Assembly: GCA_001574975.1 (NCBI GenBank)
Contig: KQ965745.1
Coordinates: 124,001 to 188,000 of the forward strand
Source of the DNA: Gonapodya prolifera JEL478
Lineage: Eukaryota > Monoblepharomycota > Monoblepharidomycetes > Monoblepharidales > Gonapodyaceae
DNA length: 64,000 nucleotides
Direction of reading: 5' to 3'
In this document: positions 23,498-35,625 of the stretch, piece by piece
Numbering within the stretch: position 1 is the stretch's first letter
Layout of the letters: every line of letters starts with the position of its first letter
Notes under the pieces: generated by a model
Told to the model about the DNA's origin: nothing
Seen by the model: the letters and a program-made list of their open reading frames with translations, nothing else
Databases searched by the model: none
Made by a program: the position numbers and the translations under genes

Positions 23498-26400
23498 GCA
23501 AAATTCAAGTACTCACGTTGGCATGCAGACACAGGGTCTCTTTCAAAGTTGGTTGTGCACATGAAGTAGTCCAGGAAGTTTCAGTCAAGGATGTGCATAC
23601 ATTATTGTGCAACGCCCCCAATCACCAACTTACCAAGCATGTCTGTGTGATGCCTGTTGGTACTCTTCCTGTCCTTGCCAACGGTCTCACCCATTTCCGT
23701 ATTTTGTTGCTTGTCAGCAATAACTTGCCCCCAAACCCAACCACCAGCATCTGTGCACAATAAGCACAGGAAAAATACTGCGTCTTGTTTGTTCTTCTGT
23801 TGAGCATCTCCTGCAGCTGCCAGATTATGGCCTGTTGGGCTACAGTGATCTAGAACACACGAAGGGTGAACAGAAGAACAAATCAAGTTGAAAATCAATG
23901 TGTACATTCACATAGTTGAAGGCTTTGATGGACTCCACTTTGGGGTGGTGTACCAGCTGTCCTTGATTGATCCCAGCTGTAATATGTAGATGAAGTCGGA
24001 TCCCATTGCAAGACAGTCTGGGGGAACCAGTGAGGAGCACATGTGGGCACAAAAGTTTTGTGTGAGAGACAGAAGTGCAGGCACACACTAAACCTTGAAC
24101 GCAGAGGACAATGACCCACCAAAAGAGCCCAAAGTGCACCAGAGGAGGAGGTCCTACAGATTTACAACAGCGCTGGCCAATTGTGCAGTCTCAAAATGCT
24201 GGATGAGATAGTTGACCTCATGAAGAATGTCTCCATGGATGTTGCAGAAGTTTACTACATCAAGGACATGGGAGGTGGTTTTCCACTGAGAGTGCCAGTG
24301 TTCTGAGCGTCGCAAATAGCTATGGGATAATCTCATCTTAACCAAATTGTAAGGAAACAAGCAGGCACGGGTGACACATTGCAAAAATAGATTCATCAGG
24401 TAAGAGCAAGCAAGCGTCATGGACAACATATGCACCAGATGCAAAGATACCCTTGCCTGCAAAAGTGCACATGCATCGTTGTTTGTATTCATTGTGCTGC
24501 ATGCAAACCTCATTGCAGTGGGATCATAGCTTACTGAGAAAATCAGAAAACTGCAATGAGACTATGTTGCCCTTGGTGAAAGTGAATGGACTTCAAAGTA
24601 GACAAGTAGCTCAAAGATTGTGCAGCAACAAAATGGACTTTGAATCGCACTCTCTTAAAACACAGTCTCGACGTCCTGCACATCACTGATAGCAATCATG
24701 TCCATGAGGCCAAACATAAGATTGTAAAGAGTTATTTGTATTCCCTCTGAATGCAGTGTCATGTCGGAATTGGGCATACATGAGATAGTGTCATCAGTGA
24801 CACAATGATAACGTTCAACCCACCACCCATCTTCCTGACTTGGTTGGCCAGCATCTCAAGCCAGAACTCACTGCTTGCAATCAGGTCTGCTAAAGCACTG
24901 AGGAAAGGTTTGGTGTTTGGCACCAGTGTAATGTTGGACCTCAAACATGTGTCATTGCAAGGTGAAAGTGTGAGGATGGGAAGGGTGACAAATAGGTGGC
25001 ACCTTGGTCTGGGTAAAGTAGAATCAAAAATGACAGCCAAGATGATTGTGACAGGCCATGGTAGAGCAAAGATGGATTCAGGCAGTGCAGCCATTGGTGA
25101 TGGGTTTGCGGATTTCAAAGAACTAGCTCTGCAAAATTTTCAAATTACAAGCATGGCAAGCATTTTATTGCATGCTTGGATTTGGTGTCCCAAAGAGAAG
25201 CAGAACTGAAGTGGTTGACATGGTGGATGGAAATGCACCCCAGACACCATGCCTCCCACCTCCCGACTCAAAGTACCAGAAGCAAAATGCCACAGGATTG
25301 CCACACTGACATCCACTAATGTGGAATACAAAGAGTAGCATGAGTGTTGGGTATTAGCTGCTGTGCCACTACTGTGGCCGCAGGTTTAGATGTGCACACC
25401 TGCAGGACGTGCCCTAAGTTTGGCATCACATTCCTGCAGGTGAGTTCCATGCACATTACAACTTGTAATGTATATTTGATCACACATACATGTTCCTGCA
25501 GATTACAGGCTTGTGCAGCTCACCTAGGTTGTGTAGCAAAGATCCCTGCTACTCTGACAAGACAAATGCTTTGTGGTTAACCACTCTCACCTTGAATCAC
25601 AATTCTGGTGCACAACATTTTGGTTTTTTATCATGAAAGTTCTTTCATGTCATCCTGATCTTACCCTGCATGTGATGGCTTGCTACTAGGCATTTGACCC
25701 TTTATAAATGAAGCTCTCCTCCCAAGTCAAGATCTTGTTGCTGGAGACCCTTTGTTGGCAAGAGTGATGTACACTCTCTTCTGGCTGGAGCGCTGGGCTG
25801 TTGCCCTCCAGTACAGTGCAGGAGTAGTCACCAGGAGGCAAGGGCCTGTCATTGTGTTTTATTTGGATGACACATAAAGATGGTGTTGTGTGTAACAGGC
25901 ATGCAGGGTGCCATTTTGTTTTGAATTGTTGAGAGAGGATTCCCCCTGATAAACCAACCTATCACCACTACCTTTGCTCTCATTCATCTCATACCACAAA
26001 GTTGCCTCACACGTTGGCAGCTGGGAGCTCCACAGGAAATGGCCACCCACCAAATCTCTCTTGTCCATAGTTTTGAAAGTAGTTTTGGGCAGGGACAGTG
26101 CGTTGAAGGGGACTAGATGAGGAGGGCAAGGTCAAGAAGGGAGGGGGTGATGGAACTGAGAAAACTTCTGAAGACATTAACAGGTTAGGCTTGACAAGAT
26201 TCCCATGCACAACCAGTTAAAATGGAAGGCGCAAGAGGAGGAGAGCCCAGTCCAGGGGGTTCCTTTGCAGTGATTGTTTGTCTGTTGTCCACTTTGCATG
26301 ATACAAAGTTTGGACTGCCTCCTCTGCATCAGAGCAGAGAATTGCTGCATGGATGTAGGGCTTCACCATCTCCCAAAAATTCTCCAGACATCTGTTTGCA

Positions 26401-26649
26401 TTGTATGTAGTGTGATGAGAGGAACTAAAGCCTTGCAATTACACACCCAGCCAAGCCTGGACAAAATCTTGGATCACACTGTGAACCACCCTAGTGCACT
26501 ATCAAATATTGGAACTGAATCTCCAACTAGCTCCAATGGGAGGTCTTCACAGCCTGAGTCCCAGAGGGATATTGGACAAACATTTTCCACGTTTACTAAT
26601 GCCTTTGCAACACTCATAAAGCCTTTGTTAAAGGTTTCCTTGGAGTAGA

Positions 26650-27013
26650 GTGGGAGTACTCAAGCACTTTGTGGTGTCCGATCGTCATTAATCAATAGCA
26701 AAACCCACAAGAATTCGTGGAGGTCTGGAGTCACCCTGTCTACATTCTTTCGCGGAACATGCCATCTGTATCCAGCAGGTGCTGTGTCACGTCGTGCACG
26801 TGTTTGGGACCAGCCCGCCCATCACACCACATTAAATTGTACTGTACTGAACTTGTAGGCATTGGTGGCCAATAATTCCAACAACAAGAAGGGGGTGTAG
26901 CTCAAATGGTAGAGCGCGTGCTTAGCATGCACGAGGCACGGGGTTCGATCCCCCGCACCTCCATGTTTTTCGTCCGCTCCCGTTGTGAAGAGNTGTGGTT
27001 TCTCTCAACTTTT
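26650..27013 (+). repeat. Right inverted-repeat arm
   Basis: Inverted partner of 23121-23497. It also matches 45310-45673 in direct orientation. The direct match with the third copy continues about 70 bp beyond the inverted-repeat boundary, to about 27085. Confidence 0.8.
26891..26963 (+). tRNA. trnA-AGC: tRNA-Ala (anticodon AGC), copy 2
   Basis: Same 73-nt sequence as copy 1, on the opposite strand, in the right inverted-repeat arm of the element. The cloverleaf and internal promoter boxes are intact. Confidence 0.93.
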
Positions 27014-27085
27014 TCTTTTGGCCACGCGTCCCATCCTACGACGCCAAACAAATCGGGTCACATCTTCCCCGCTGTAGAGTACGTT

Positions 27086-27697
27086 TCACAAGTTTGTAGG
27101 ATCATGATGTGCGCAATTTTTTCGGCTCTTGAGTGCCTTGCGCTCCTCACTTGCAATGTGACACGGTGTCACATTACAGTACTAAACATTTACATGCAAT
27201 ACTAAACACCCAATTCGACAACACACAATTCGACATCGCTTTTGTTGAGTTGAGCTTCAACAATCAAGAGCCATTAAGAACATAATTTATTTTGCCTGCT
27301 AAAATTAAATTTCAACATTCTCCTTTGAACCTAAGAGAAGAATGTGGGGCCGTGAATTGGGTGGCCATTCCCAACACAATCCCATGTTTCGCCCATCGAG
27401 CACTGGTTCAGGGCCTCCGTCTGGAAACATAGGAGCTGGACGTGGGGCCTCAGGGAATTCTGGGTCGGCTCCAACGTCTGGTGATGGAACAGCGGTCGGG
27501 ATGGGACAGAGTGAGTTCCCCTTCACTGCACTCGGACGGATTGCGGTTGTGGAAGCTCAACGGACACGCCGTGATACCGCATCTGGAAAAAGTGGTGTTG
27601 TTTGAGTGTGTCTCATTCAGCTCGCGTCCTTTTGTCCTGGAACTCGCTTGGGAGCTGCTCGAATCCAAGCTTCTGTAATCCTCAATTCTAATGGAGA
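27086..27697. other. Upstream region of the OTU-like gene, possible extra first exon
   Basis: A frame from the ATG at 27342 encodes a Gly/Ser/Asn-rich stretch resembling the start of a disordered protein, with a GTGAGT donor near 27511. It does not join the frame at 27698 in phase with the splice sites I can see, so I did not include it. Confidence 0.4.
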
Positions 27698-30600
27698 ATG
27701 CCTACAAATTTGCAATCTGCTGCCAAAGATGGGCAATTCCCAACGCAGGCATTCGCGGGCTCGCTCCAGCCAGGTTTCCACATGCCTTACACATACAGCG
27801 TCTCGCTCCCGGTTCCCTCGTCCTCAACTATGGCGTCGATTGCTCCACATATGGGCCACCAGTTTCAGCACTGGCCCAACCCTGCGACCGATCCGAACTT
27901 CGGAAGACTCCAACCGATGTCCCCTGGCGGATATCCGATGCCAGGTCCTCCACCTCTTATCAGCACATCCGGTCCGACTGTGGCTAGTGTAGATGTATCT
28001 ACTACACGTGCAACACCGGCAGAGAGTTCCCCAGAAAATGTACAAATCCCAAACAGTACCGAACACGACCAACACAACGCAATGACACAGCAGGGATCTG
28101 CCAGTAGCGTATCGAGTGTGACCGGGCTCCAGTCATTCCAAGCTAGCAATGCGTTTCATCAACACTCTCAGCTTCTTCCACACCAATCTGCTGTGACGAC
28201 GCAGGGTGGTCAAACAATGGTTTCCGTTCTTCCCATTCCCCAGCATATCTCCCTTCAAAACTCTGCCCCAACGCAAACCCAGTCGCAAGTTATTAGTCGG
28301 CTTCAGGCGGGAGTCCTGGCGCTTCAAGGGCGATCCCAGCCTTCGGGTTCTTATCCCCAACACCAACATTCAATGCCACAGCAGTTCCAAGGACAGAACC
28401 GGCCCAATGGAATGCCGCACCCTACTTTCTCTGGATTACCACACATGGACAATCACGGTGATGCGGCACTCAACCTCCTTGCTTTACATGGGTCAGCTAC
28501 CGTGCAACCAACCAACGTCCCCCATCTGGTGCACCAACCTCAGCGGGGACCATCCCTTCCAAACCAACAACAAGTAGTGGGAGGATCGTATTTTCCCCCT
28601 TCACCCCAAATGCGACCGCCAGGGCCCGGCCAAACCATGTCCATGTCTTCACCAACTGCATTTTCGGTGGGAGACTCTCCGAGCTCCACCTCACCCGCAA
28701 CGCCTCATTTTCCCTCTTCTACGATCTTAGTAAGCATCTGTGATGTCGTCGGTAAAGGACGCGAAATGTAGTAAAAATGCACCTTTTCCGCCTCACAGAA
28801 CCCGCATCAAGGTGTCTACTTTCAAGGTCCGCAGTCACTTCCTCTTCAGGCACCTTTAGGACCGCAAACTTCGTATGCAGGCTACAAGAATTGGTCTCAG
28901 GCAGCTATTGCAGCTACACTGCAGAGGCATCACCAACAGTCCCAACTTCAACTAGGGTCGAATCAGAGTGCTCCAGCTCAACAGACACATACACAACGTG
29001 GAAGTCATCGTGCATCTGGTTCGAATGGTACTAACGCCCCAACATCTGGCCGGTCTGCGTCCCATAGTAAATCGCAATCGATGAGCAGCACAAATCGATT
29101 TCAGAGATCTGAGATCGTTGTCGAGGTTCCGGTGCCACCTGTGAACATGGTTCCAGCGACGAACGCGAGGACAAATAAATCTACGGTCGCCGCACAATCA
29201 AAACCTTCGACATCTGCGGTGAAGCGAACCGGAAGAGCTGTTGGGAAGTCGGGAGGGACGAAAGCCAATGATGCTAAAACTCGTTCTAAATCGTCCGTGC
29301 AGGTGAGAAGAGTGAAAGCACCGGGTCTTCATGAGATCAGGCGACTCATTTTCTTTGTCAGCAACCTCGTGAACCCTATATCAAACCCACCAGAGCTGCC
29401 GCGAATCTCGCCCAGGAGGCATCGAAGATCACTCCGGCATATCACATCATAGCGGAGTACTCCGAAGACTCGGATTCTGATGATGAGACGGATATTGGGA
29501 ATGAAGGAAGCAGCAAATCTGGAGGGATGCTACTTGATGGCCTTCGTGCTGCTCAAGAAGCGAAAGCGAAAGAACTTGGGGTGCGTTCACCTCGGAGGAT
29601 AGGGCTTAGTCAAGTCGAAAAGGACGGTATTTCACCAAACAAAGGAGAAGCCGCGGACAGTGACTGGTCGTCTGATGAAGAAGACCACCAATCAACGCAA
29701 GCATCGATTCGCGATCCACATCGTGCATCGTTGCAGGACGAAACCAATGTTAATGAGACTAATACCGGAAACCCAGAATCTGATACGGAAGCGAGACAAC
29801 GTGAGACCGAGGTGCGTGAAGCCTCAGCAAGTTTAGCCAGCGGTGCCAGGCCAACGCAGCTAGAAGAGGGCGACGGAGATGAGGATGTCCTTCGGGGTGA
29901 AGAATCACCGAAACCAGTGTCTGACACAAAGGAGCCCACAGCAACTCTTGAATTGGGAATTGGTGCGATTGAACTTGCCACGATGAAGTTGCCAATTGAT
30001 TCGTCGGTCGAGTTATCCGACAAAGTTCCATCGCAGATTTCTTTAGAACCTGATTTCACGGCAGGAATCCAGATGAACGAAGAACAAGTGACCACTCCAG
30101 GAGAGACTGCTTCGGTGCCCATAGCTTCCATTCCAGATACTTTATCCGAATCATTCGCCCCCAAGCCTTCCAGTCTGTCCAATGTGCCTCCCTCTGGAAT
30201 CGAAATTGATGAATCCGAATCCGAAGCAGAAGTTCTTGATGATGAAGAGGAACCTCCGGTGGTGTCCACCACCCAAAGCTTTGCATTTGGCGAGGGAATG
30301 GGGTATGGCGATTACGAGGAACTGGACGATGATGATGAGGAGGAAGAGTTGGAAATAGAAGGAACTGCAGCTGGTACTTTGGAATCGGAGGCTGCTCCTT
30401 CCCCTGGATTCTCACAAAGTGCCCCAGTAGTTGGCGCTCATTGGGTCATTGGCAGTGCCCAATCCTATCAATCTGGAGAGTTTGGGCAATTCAATTCAGA
30501 ATATGAGTACGATGGTGAAGATGGAGATGGGGAAGATGACCACGAAGCCGAAAGAATCATTGTTGATGATGAGGCCACACCAGTACCGGACCTCGGTCAT

Positions 30601-32740
30601 CATTCTGGCACGATACCACCACCTGTTGATGAGCATGACCAAGACCGTATTTTCGTTGAAATTGCAGATGGGTACGGTGTCGCCTACATGCGATTTCCAG
30701 TCGAAAAGTTGGAAGAGACGACCGACTTTTCTGCACTATTTGATGAATGGTCTCGAAAATCGAAAGAAACTTGGGGCACTCCGGCATCAACTCGCGTTTC
30801 TGATGGAACGAAACCCAAACGGAAGAATCGCTGGGTTGGTGTGGCTAGAACTCGAGAGTCCACCCGGACAAAGAGCCGCCAACATGCTGGCGACTCACAT
30901 GAGACGGATGGTTCCCTTCCGGTGCCAACTCTCACTGCCAGACCTTATCCATTTTGCAGGCGCAGACCGGCAGTCATCAATCGGAAAGACTCGACTGGAA
31001 CAGGGGGCTGGGTCGCCTTACATGAGCCCACAGGGGTCTCTACGAGATTAGAACCGTCAAACGTGGAATTGATCTCTGCAAGGCGAAAGCGAAGATCCGA
31101 CCTAAGAGATGAGGAGCATGGACCACTGGGAAACGTCGCTCCGGTCAGCAAGAGGCCGAAGTTCGGACACAGCTCAGGAGAAGTCTCAGTCGAAGCGGAT
31201 TCGGGGCGGAAGGCATCGAGACACCACATAACGAAGAGTATCGACCGGGGAAAAGATGTTGGAAAGAGTGTCCTGAAATTGGGAACCAAGTCAATTCGAG
31301 CAACCGTTGAACAAGGCCACACAACATCATCCCCCCCACCGAAAAAGGCAAAAACCGCACAACGTGCCAAAAAAGCTTCCTCATTTACCATTGATATCGA
31401 TGGTGACCCTCATAGTAGAGCGACGGCGCCAAACGTATCGAACTCAGGATTCGCCAGAGCTCACACACGAGTACTGACATGGTCTCACCCGTTTCATCAA
31501 AGTATTTCACAGCTGCAACCACCTCTTCGATTGGTTGATTTCGGGGGGCAGGGGAACTCACTGTTTCGCTGCCTCGCCTTCAAAACAGTGGGATCCGCCG
31601 AAGCCCACCGTTCCGTTAGAAGACAAATCGTGGAATTCCTAAAGCAGCAGACTCGAACGGCCGAATCACAAACTGAAATTGGGGAACCTCCAAGTGCTTG
31701 GTGGGGGACTTTGTCGGATCGTATAGCTCGTGATTCTGACGATAGCAGTCACCAAGGAGCTGTCAGGATATCGCTTAAGGGAGTTGAAGGAAGCATGTCA
31801 GGCTCGCCGATTGTAGGACAGTCACGGCGCTCAATGACCGCATCCCGTCTTTTGGCGAATTACTTGGGGAGAATGTCGAAGGACGGTGTCGAAGGAGATA
31901 TTACGTGTATTGAGGTAAGCGTCGCTCGGGTGAATGCAAACGGTCCTCCTAATCGTGGAATTGATTTTTCTGAATTATTTGGAGGCTTTCGCCGTTTTGT
32001 CTGGTCGGACCATTCTCCTGTCGAATTGGAACCCGGAGAACTCCAGAGTCGACTCGATATTATTTGGACCTGAATCGCTTGATCCAAAACTCACGTCTGA
32101 AGTATCTCCCGCAAAAGTACCTTCTGAACCCATTTCTGTTGGCGCGCCATCTTTGAATTCGGCATTGGACCCTCATCCCATTTATCATGTTGATGCCACT
32201 CCGGAGGCGGCACCACAACTCGTCCGAATCAGTGAACACGCAGAACCTAAAACCGACCATGGAGGTATGCAAACCAAATCTGGTGAATTGGAGACACCGG
32301 CATCGAACCCTGTTGTAAATGAAGATGCGGATGAGCTCCATGCGAGTGCACAGGATGCGCCACCATTTCCAGCCTTATCATCTTTACATGAAGGGGGCGC
32401 TATTAAATCTGCGGGGGAGTTAACGGGACAGCAACAATCTGATCCGCCTGAATCAGAGCCGTTGGGTTTGGTTGGTCCCACCCTCCCAATTGTGCCCGAA
32501 GGTCCACTTGCCGCCAATCCTCACTTGAGACACTTTCATGACAATTCTATTATACATATTGCAACTCTGCCAACCACGGATGTGGAAGAACGTGTGAATC
32601 ACTATGTGTGTGTGGAAAAAGAAACCTTGGGATCAAAGGTGGACACACAGCAACATGTGCGACTGAAATTGACTTTTGGCAAGGTGGGATCTTTGAGTAT
32701 GCCTACCGCCGTGGAAAACCGGGCGATGAGTTTTGAGTGA
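27698..32740 (+). CDS. Large disordered protein with degenerate OTU-like domain
   Basis: Exons 27698-28729, 28799-29302, 29362-31914 and 31985-32740 join in frame to 1,614 aa. The first 700 residues are Gln/Ser/Pro/His-rich, the next 500 acidic and Ser-rich, both probably disordered. From about residue 1235 an OTU-type fold is suggested: LVDFGGQGNSLFRCLAF, RSVRRQIVEFL, then YLGRMSKDGVEGDITCIE joined across a 70-bp intron to AFAVLSGRTILLSNW, and a late VNHYVCVEK where OTU enzymes have the catalytic His. In active OTU proteases the first motif is D-G-N-C; here it reads Q-G-N-S, so the catalytic Asp and Cys are both absent. A roughly 170-residue insert splits the domain. Likely a pseudo-deubiquitinase or ubiquitin-binding scaffold. 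The family call is moderate and the start could lie upstream. Confidence 0.55.
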
Positions 32741-32840
32741 AATTTGCTTGCTGTCGGATAATTTGCATGTGTTTACCCCGACAGAAATTTTGAGTTTTGT
32801 AACGTACGATACCCAAGTATATTTTCAAATAATGCTGTGT

Positions 32841-35454
32841 CTACATCCTGCCCGTGGAACTTAGGCCCAGCGGTAACTGCATCGCCCCAATACCCGATGT
32901 CCCAGCATTCGCTCCCTGCTGTTGTTGACCTTGAGGAAGTCCTGGTACCGTCCCAGCAGGTACTGCGACCTTGTGGCTCACGTAGGCTCTCACTGCTCGC
33001 TCGAGTCTCTCCCGCTTGTTTGTCACACCGACTAAAGTGTCCCCTAATTCCTTACCAACAATAGCAGCAGCCGGCCCGACCAAATCCTCCAAATCCCAAT
33101 CCCTCTCGCCTACTATTTCGGCTAAGTCTCGTGCCTGAGACTCGCACCAACGGGTGATGAATGTAGCCGGGTCATCCGCAAAGGCTTCCAAGAAATCACG
33201 CTTGAGACGACTTTGGTCGATTCGAACAAGAATTGACGTAGATTGAGTATCAAGCTGTGCGAGCTGTGCAAGGGAAGGGTTCGGGTTTGTCGGAGTATGC
33301 GACGAGAACGAGGATAAAACGTTCAAGAGGTTTGGTCGCGGGAGAGGGAAGTGAACGGGTACATCCCAAGAAACCGTGTGGGAGTAACTGGCTTTGTCGA
33401 CGCTGAGAGACGTTTCAGTACATTAAACTACTGGTTCGTCGACTGCGGAGAATTTGCACTTACGGCACAGTAAATTCAATGAGTACAGGGTCAGGTGGCA
33501 ACAAATGCGGTGCCAGTCGCTCAGGCAATTGTGAAAATGTGAGCTTTTGCACACCAAACACCTTGCAACAAAAGGAATCATCATGTCCATGCGAGTGCAT
33601 CGAATGCTCGCGGGAGACTCACTTTGCCCATCTCACCCTCACAATTAAACCACCCCGCGCTTCCCGGCGCACCGCCGGGTTCCCACAGACCGTTGGCCTT
33701 CACGTATCGCCATACTACTCCTGCAACCTCGGCTTTACCAACAGTTGCACCTGGAGCACCACCTAGGCCGCCAAGCATGGCCGACAACGCAGGAGAGAGT
33801 TTGTATCTTGCAGCATCAAGAAGTGAGGCTGGAGCGCCTGCTGATGTCGGAGCGGGTGGCACGGTAAGATGTAATGAAATCGATAAGGCCACATCAGTGT
33901 CTCCCGGTCGTGTAAGAGAGAAACCGGAAGAAGGAGGATGAATAGCTGGTTTCGTCCATTCGATGGTGTTCCCGTCCGGGTACAGCTCCGGGTCGCGGCG
34001 AAGTTCAAACACAACACTACGTATGAAGTCTGAGAACTGGTACCGTTTCGCCTCCTCCGGCTTGGGTGTGGAGATTGAGTGAAGGCAATTGTGGACAATC
34101 GATTGGGAAAATTGCGGAAAAACACCATTATTTGCAACACTCACCTCCAGCACTTCACCAATGACCTCTAGCGTCCAAGTTGGTACTTTCCCATCCTCTT
34201 CAAACGCCTCCAAGCTTCCGGGTTCCAGCAAGTCCTCCTCCATTGCATTCTCTTTCCCTTTCTCGTCCACTCCTACATCCCTTTGGAAAGCTTGGTTGTC
34301 CGTTGATGTGCGCAAGGATACACGTAAGGTCGCCTGCGATGTCTTGCCGACTTGGGCACCAAGCCCTGTCACAGGCGAGGCGCCGAAGCGACGGGCGGAA
34401 AGCGCAACATCGATGGATGATTCAGTTTCTAGTGCCTGGGAGTAGAGGTCAGCGAGAGTCGGGTGGGACGTTGATATGTTGGAGGGAAGGTGACGAAGAT
34501 GTGGTCGGCGAGCGCGGCGTGGCGCACGAGGTGGAGGGAGAGCTAACAGCCACGAAGAGTAGGATTGGGTCATCGGGTCATTTTGGCTGACAGGTGCACT
34601 TCCGAGAGTATACGCTGATACCCAGAACATCGACCCCGTCCAGGCGCATTGTGTCTTGCCTACAGCGGGAACGACCCTCGGCGACGCTCACCTTGAATTT
34701 GAGGTTGCTGCGCTTGGGATTGTGCCTGCCCAGGAATCCCGGCAGCACCCTGCGTTGTTGAGTGCACGGCTTGGAATCCGGATATTGCTCCAAGTCCAAC
34801 ACCAGTCTGTCCACCGACACCCGGTTGAGATACGGATGCTCCGTTGATTTGACCAATCCCCAGCCCGAGTCCAATGCCGTTTGGATTCATACCACCAGGA
34901 GCGACAGAGGCAGAGGTCCCGGATGGCCTTGAAGAAACACCATTGGCTGATTTGAATTGCTGTTGTTGTGCTACGGCCATCGCAGCCTGTGCAATATTAT
35001 GTCTCATGTGCGGAGTGGCGAACTGGTTCATATTGAGGGGCCAATTGGCAATGGAAGGTTGTTGTATTGCCTGGCCAGAGGGAAGAAGAAAGACGTTGCC
35101 GGGCCTCGAGCTTGGGGGAACCTAGTGAGCAGGAAGGTGTGGGCGGTTGTTCAATTCGTCCCAGATGTTTGAAAGCTTCATGTACTAGGGACAATTATGG
35201 TGTTCATTCCAGTTTTGATGATACAGCAGTTTGAAACGTGCTTCCTTCGTCGGGACATACTGCCTTCAGCCGCACAGTGATTTCCACGGAATCAAATAGA
35301 TAGCCCGATGACTGAATCCTGAACGCTCGTGATCCCCACATGAAACTTGCTGCCGAAGACGTACTGTGAACGGGTTGCCCCCACCACGTCCTCCTCCACC
35401 ATTGGGTCTCGCAGAGCCGAAACCACCTACACCTGGACCACCAGGCGTTTGCAT
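32841..35454 (-). CDS. SMARCD: SWI/SNF or RSC subunit, SMARCD/BAF60/Snf12-Rsc6 family
   Basis: Chromatin-remodelling complex subunit in the nucleus. The N-terminus is Gly/Pro/Gln-rich (MQTPGGPGVGGFGSARPN; later MAVAQQQQF). A basic block RRARRPHLRHLPSNIS precedes LADLYSQALETESSIDVALS, matching the conserved helix after the basic region in BAF60. The SWIB domain reads RYKLSPALSAMLGGLGG, then VAGVVWRYVKANGLWEPGG, then AGWFNCEGEMGKV. The C-terminus holds RRDFLEAFADDPATFITRW-like and ESQARDLAEIVGERDWDLED segments typical of the family's coiled-coil end. Several introns interrupt it (around 33.4-33.6, 34.1, 34.6 and 35.2-35.3 kb). I chose the ATG at 35454; an in-frame TTG lies 15 nt upstream. Confidence 0.85.
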
Positions 35455-35625
35455 TTCACTGGGATCCAATCAGTATGCAGCTGAACAAGAAATGTGACAT
35501 TTCCAGTCCGTGTGCATGGGCAGGCCACAGTGCTAAACTTGAACTTTCAAGTTTGTGTTTCGATTGAACTTCTAACAGTTGTCTACGTAAAGATGCATTA
35601 TTATCATGAAGGATCAATAGAGTGC

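Larger units (their letters stand above)
23121..27013. mobile_element. Degenerate element of unknown family bounded by long inverted repeats holding tRNA-Ala
   Basis: About 3.9 kb. Two arms of roughly 360-375 bp are inverted copies of each other, and each contains an intact tRNA-Ala. The 3.1-kb interior has only short open frames; the minus strand seems to carry the old coding sequence, since its translation at 26217-26438 resembles that of the second copy at 44.4-45.3 kb. The interior is strongly CpG-depleted, with TG/CA where the second copy keeps CG. I could not assign the protein fragments to a transposase, reverse transcriptase or helicase. It looks old and clearly broken, with many disruptions. 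Confidence 0.6.

Noticed and set aside
23498-26649. Interior frames of the element as host genes (for example 24805-25209)
   Set aside because: They are short, motif-free, lie in a CpG-depleted repeat and match pieces of the second copy.
27342-27515. Extra first exon for the OTU-like gene
   Set aside because: Composition is suggestive, but no donor/acceptor pair joins it in phase with 27698.
29610-30272. 220-codon antisense frame within the OTU-like gene
   Set aside because: Low-complexity Ser/Ala-rich shadow of the acidic coding strand.
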